Assembly: GCA_900764225.1 (NCBI GenBank) | Contig: CAAFNG010000184.1 | Span: 1-25,871 of the forward strand | DNA: 25,871 bases | Origin: Lachnospiraceae bacterium | GTDB lineage: Bacteria; Bacillota; Clostridia; Lachnospirales; Lachnospiraceae | Direction: 5' to 3' | Shown: positions 25,544 through 25,871 of the stretch, piece after piece | Layout of the letters: each line of letters starts with the position of its first letter | Numbering within the stretch: position 1 is the stretch's first letter | The notes under the pieces: model-generated | What the model saw: only the letters and a program-made list of their open reading frames with translations | Told to the model about the DNA's origin: nothing | Databases searched by the model: none | Program-made: the position numbers and the translations under genes

Positions 25544-25871
25544 ATGAAATTCATAACAAAAGAATCCAGAACAAGGCTACTGCTTCTGGCAGCTTTATTT
25601 TTCAGCTGCCTTTTTATTTTCCGACAGTATATTTTCGGTGATATGGTAATGGTTTTTGATGATGTCGGTGGTGACACCTGGCAGCAGTACACAATGTATT
25701 ATGCAGATATTGTCAATCACATTCGAACGGGAACTTTTTCGCTGTGGGATTTTAATAACGGAATCGGTATAAATCTGTTTGCTTTTCTGCAGGCAGATCC
25801 GTTTATGATACTGATTTGTCTGATCGGTGTGGTGACAGGACCTGCACATATGCTGTATTATCTGGTTATAC
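25544..25871 (+). CDS. YfhO-family GT-C membrane glycosyltransferase, 3' truncated
   Basis: Only the first 109 residues are present; the frame runs off the window. A basic start (MKFITKESRTR) precedes a membrane helix (about 11-27). Then come DDVGGDTWQQYTMYY and LWDFNNGIGINLFAFLQADP, with the D-x-x-Q-Q-Y element at residues 44-49, and a second membrane segment. Acidic residues in the first extracellular loop followed by a W-x-x-N-x-G-x-G stretch fit the YfhO family (GT-C fold). In Bacillus and Listeria, YfhO-type proteins transfer sugars from undecaprenyl phosphate to lipoteichoic acid, together with a GT2 enzyme and a flippase. AGGAGG lies nine bases before the ATG, one base after the stop of GT2 copy B. 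Assignment is from the N-terminus only. Confidence 0.75.
   Translation, partial: MKFITKESRTRLLLLAALFFSCLFIFRQYIFGDMVMVFDDVGGDTWQQYTMYYADIVNHIRTGTFSLWDFNNGIGINLFAFLQADPFMILICLIGVVTGPAHMLYYLVI

Overview
The window is a moderately AT-rich, gene-dense stretch from a low-GC Gram-positive bacterium, most likely a gut Lachnospiraceae (Clostridia). The pointers are a cdaA-ybbR-HPr arrangement, strong AGGAGG-type ribosome binding sites, two secreted proteins with clostridial-type aromatic/glycine cell-wall-binding repeats, and an absence of outer-membrane genes. The genus cannot be fixed by eye. All recognised genes lie on the + strand. Bases 1-24 are not genomic: they match the end of the Nextera (Tn5) library adapter, so the contig begins inside its first gene. 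It ends inside its last gene.

Region 1 (25-3610) is a housekeeping and signalling block: a polytopic membrane protein with a charged tail (5' truncated), the diadenylate cyclase CdaA, its YbbR/CdaR partner, and an HPr phosphocarrier protein that keeps both His15 and Ser46.

Region 2 (3668-8194) encodes two large secreted wall proteins: an L,D-transpeptidase (YkuD) with a Pro/Thr/Glu linker and many wall-binding repeats, and a GH25 muramidase with C-terminal repeats. A factor-independent terminator and a good sigma-A-type promoter lie between them. The second gene therefore appears to head a new transcription unit, in which later genes overlap or are separated by 43 bp or less to the end of the window.

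Region 3 (8191-14331) is the most unusual part. It holds a fused ATP-grasp/PLP (ACC deaminase/D-cysteine desulfhydrase fold) enzyme, a second ATP-grasp protein, two four-helix EamA/SMR half-transporters, an ArnC/DPM1-like polyprenyl-phosphate glycosyltransferase, and a WecE-type aminotransferase that should make dTDP-4-amino-4,6-dideoxygalactose. I read this as an Arn-like module, in a Gram-positive, that makes and flips a lipid-linked amino sugar and possibly aminoacylates it with the ATP-grasp ligases. The last gene (25544 onward), the N-terminus of a YfhO-family GT-C protein, is a candidate for the extracellular transferase that would use it.

Region 4 (14358-25871) holds a D,D-carboxypeptidase and then an ABC-exported polysaccharide cluster: RfbC (dTDP-rhamnose branch), ABC-2 permease, ATPase with a Wzt-type C-terminal domain, a methyltransferase-kinase-coiled-coil protein with the layout of the chain terminator WbdD, and two tandem paralogous double-domain GT2 enzymes. 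WecE and RfbC both draw on dTDP-4-keto-6-deoxyglucose, whose synthesis genes (rmlA, rmlB) are not in the window. Taken together, regions 3 and 4 look like one programme: make a rhamnose-type wall polymer, cap it, export it, and decorate it outside the cell with a charged amino sugar, beside the hydrolases and transpeptidases that remodel the same wall.
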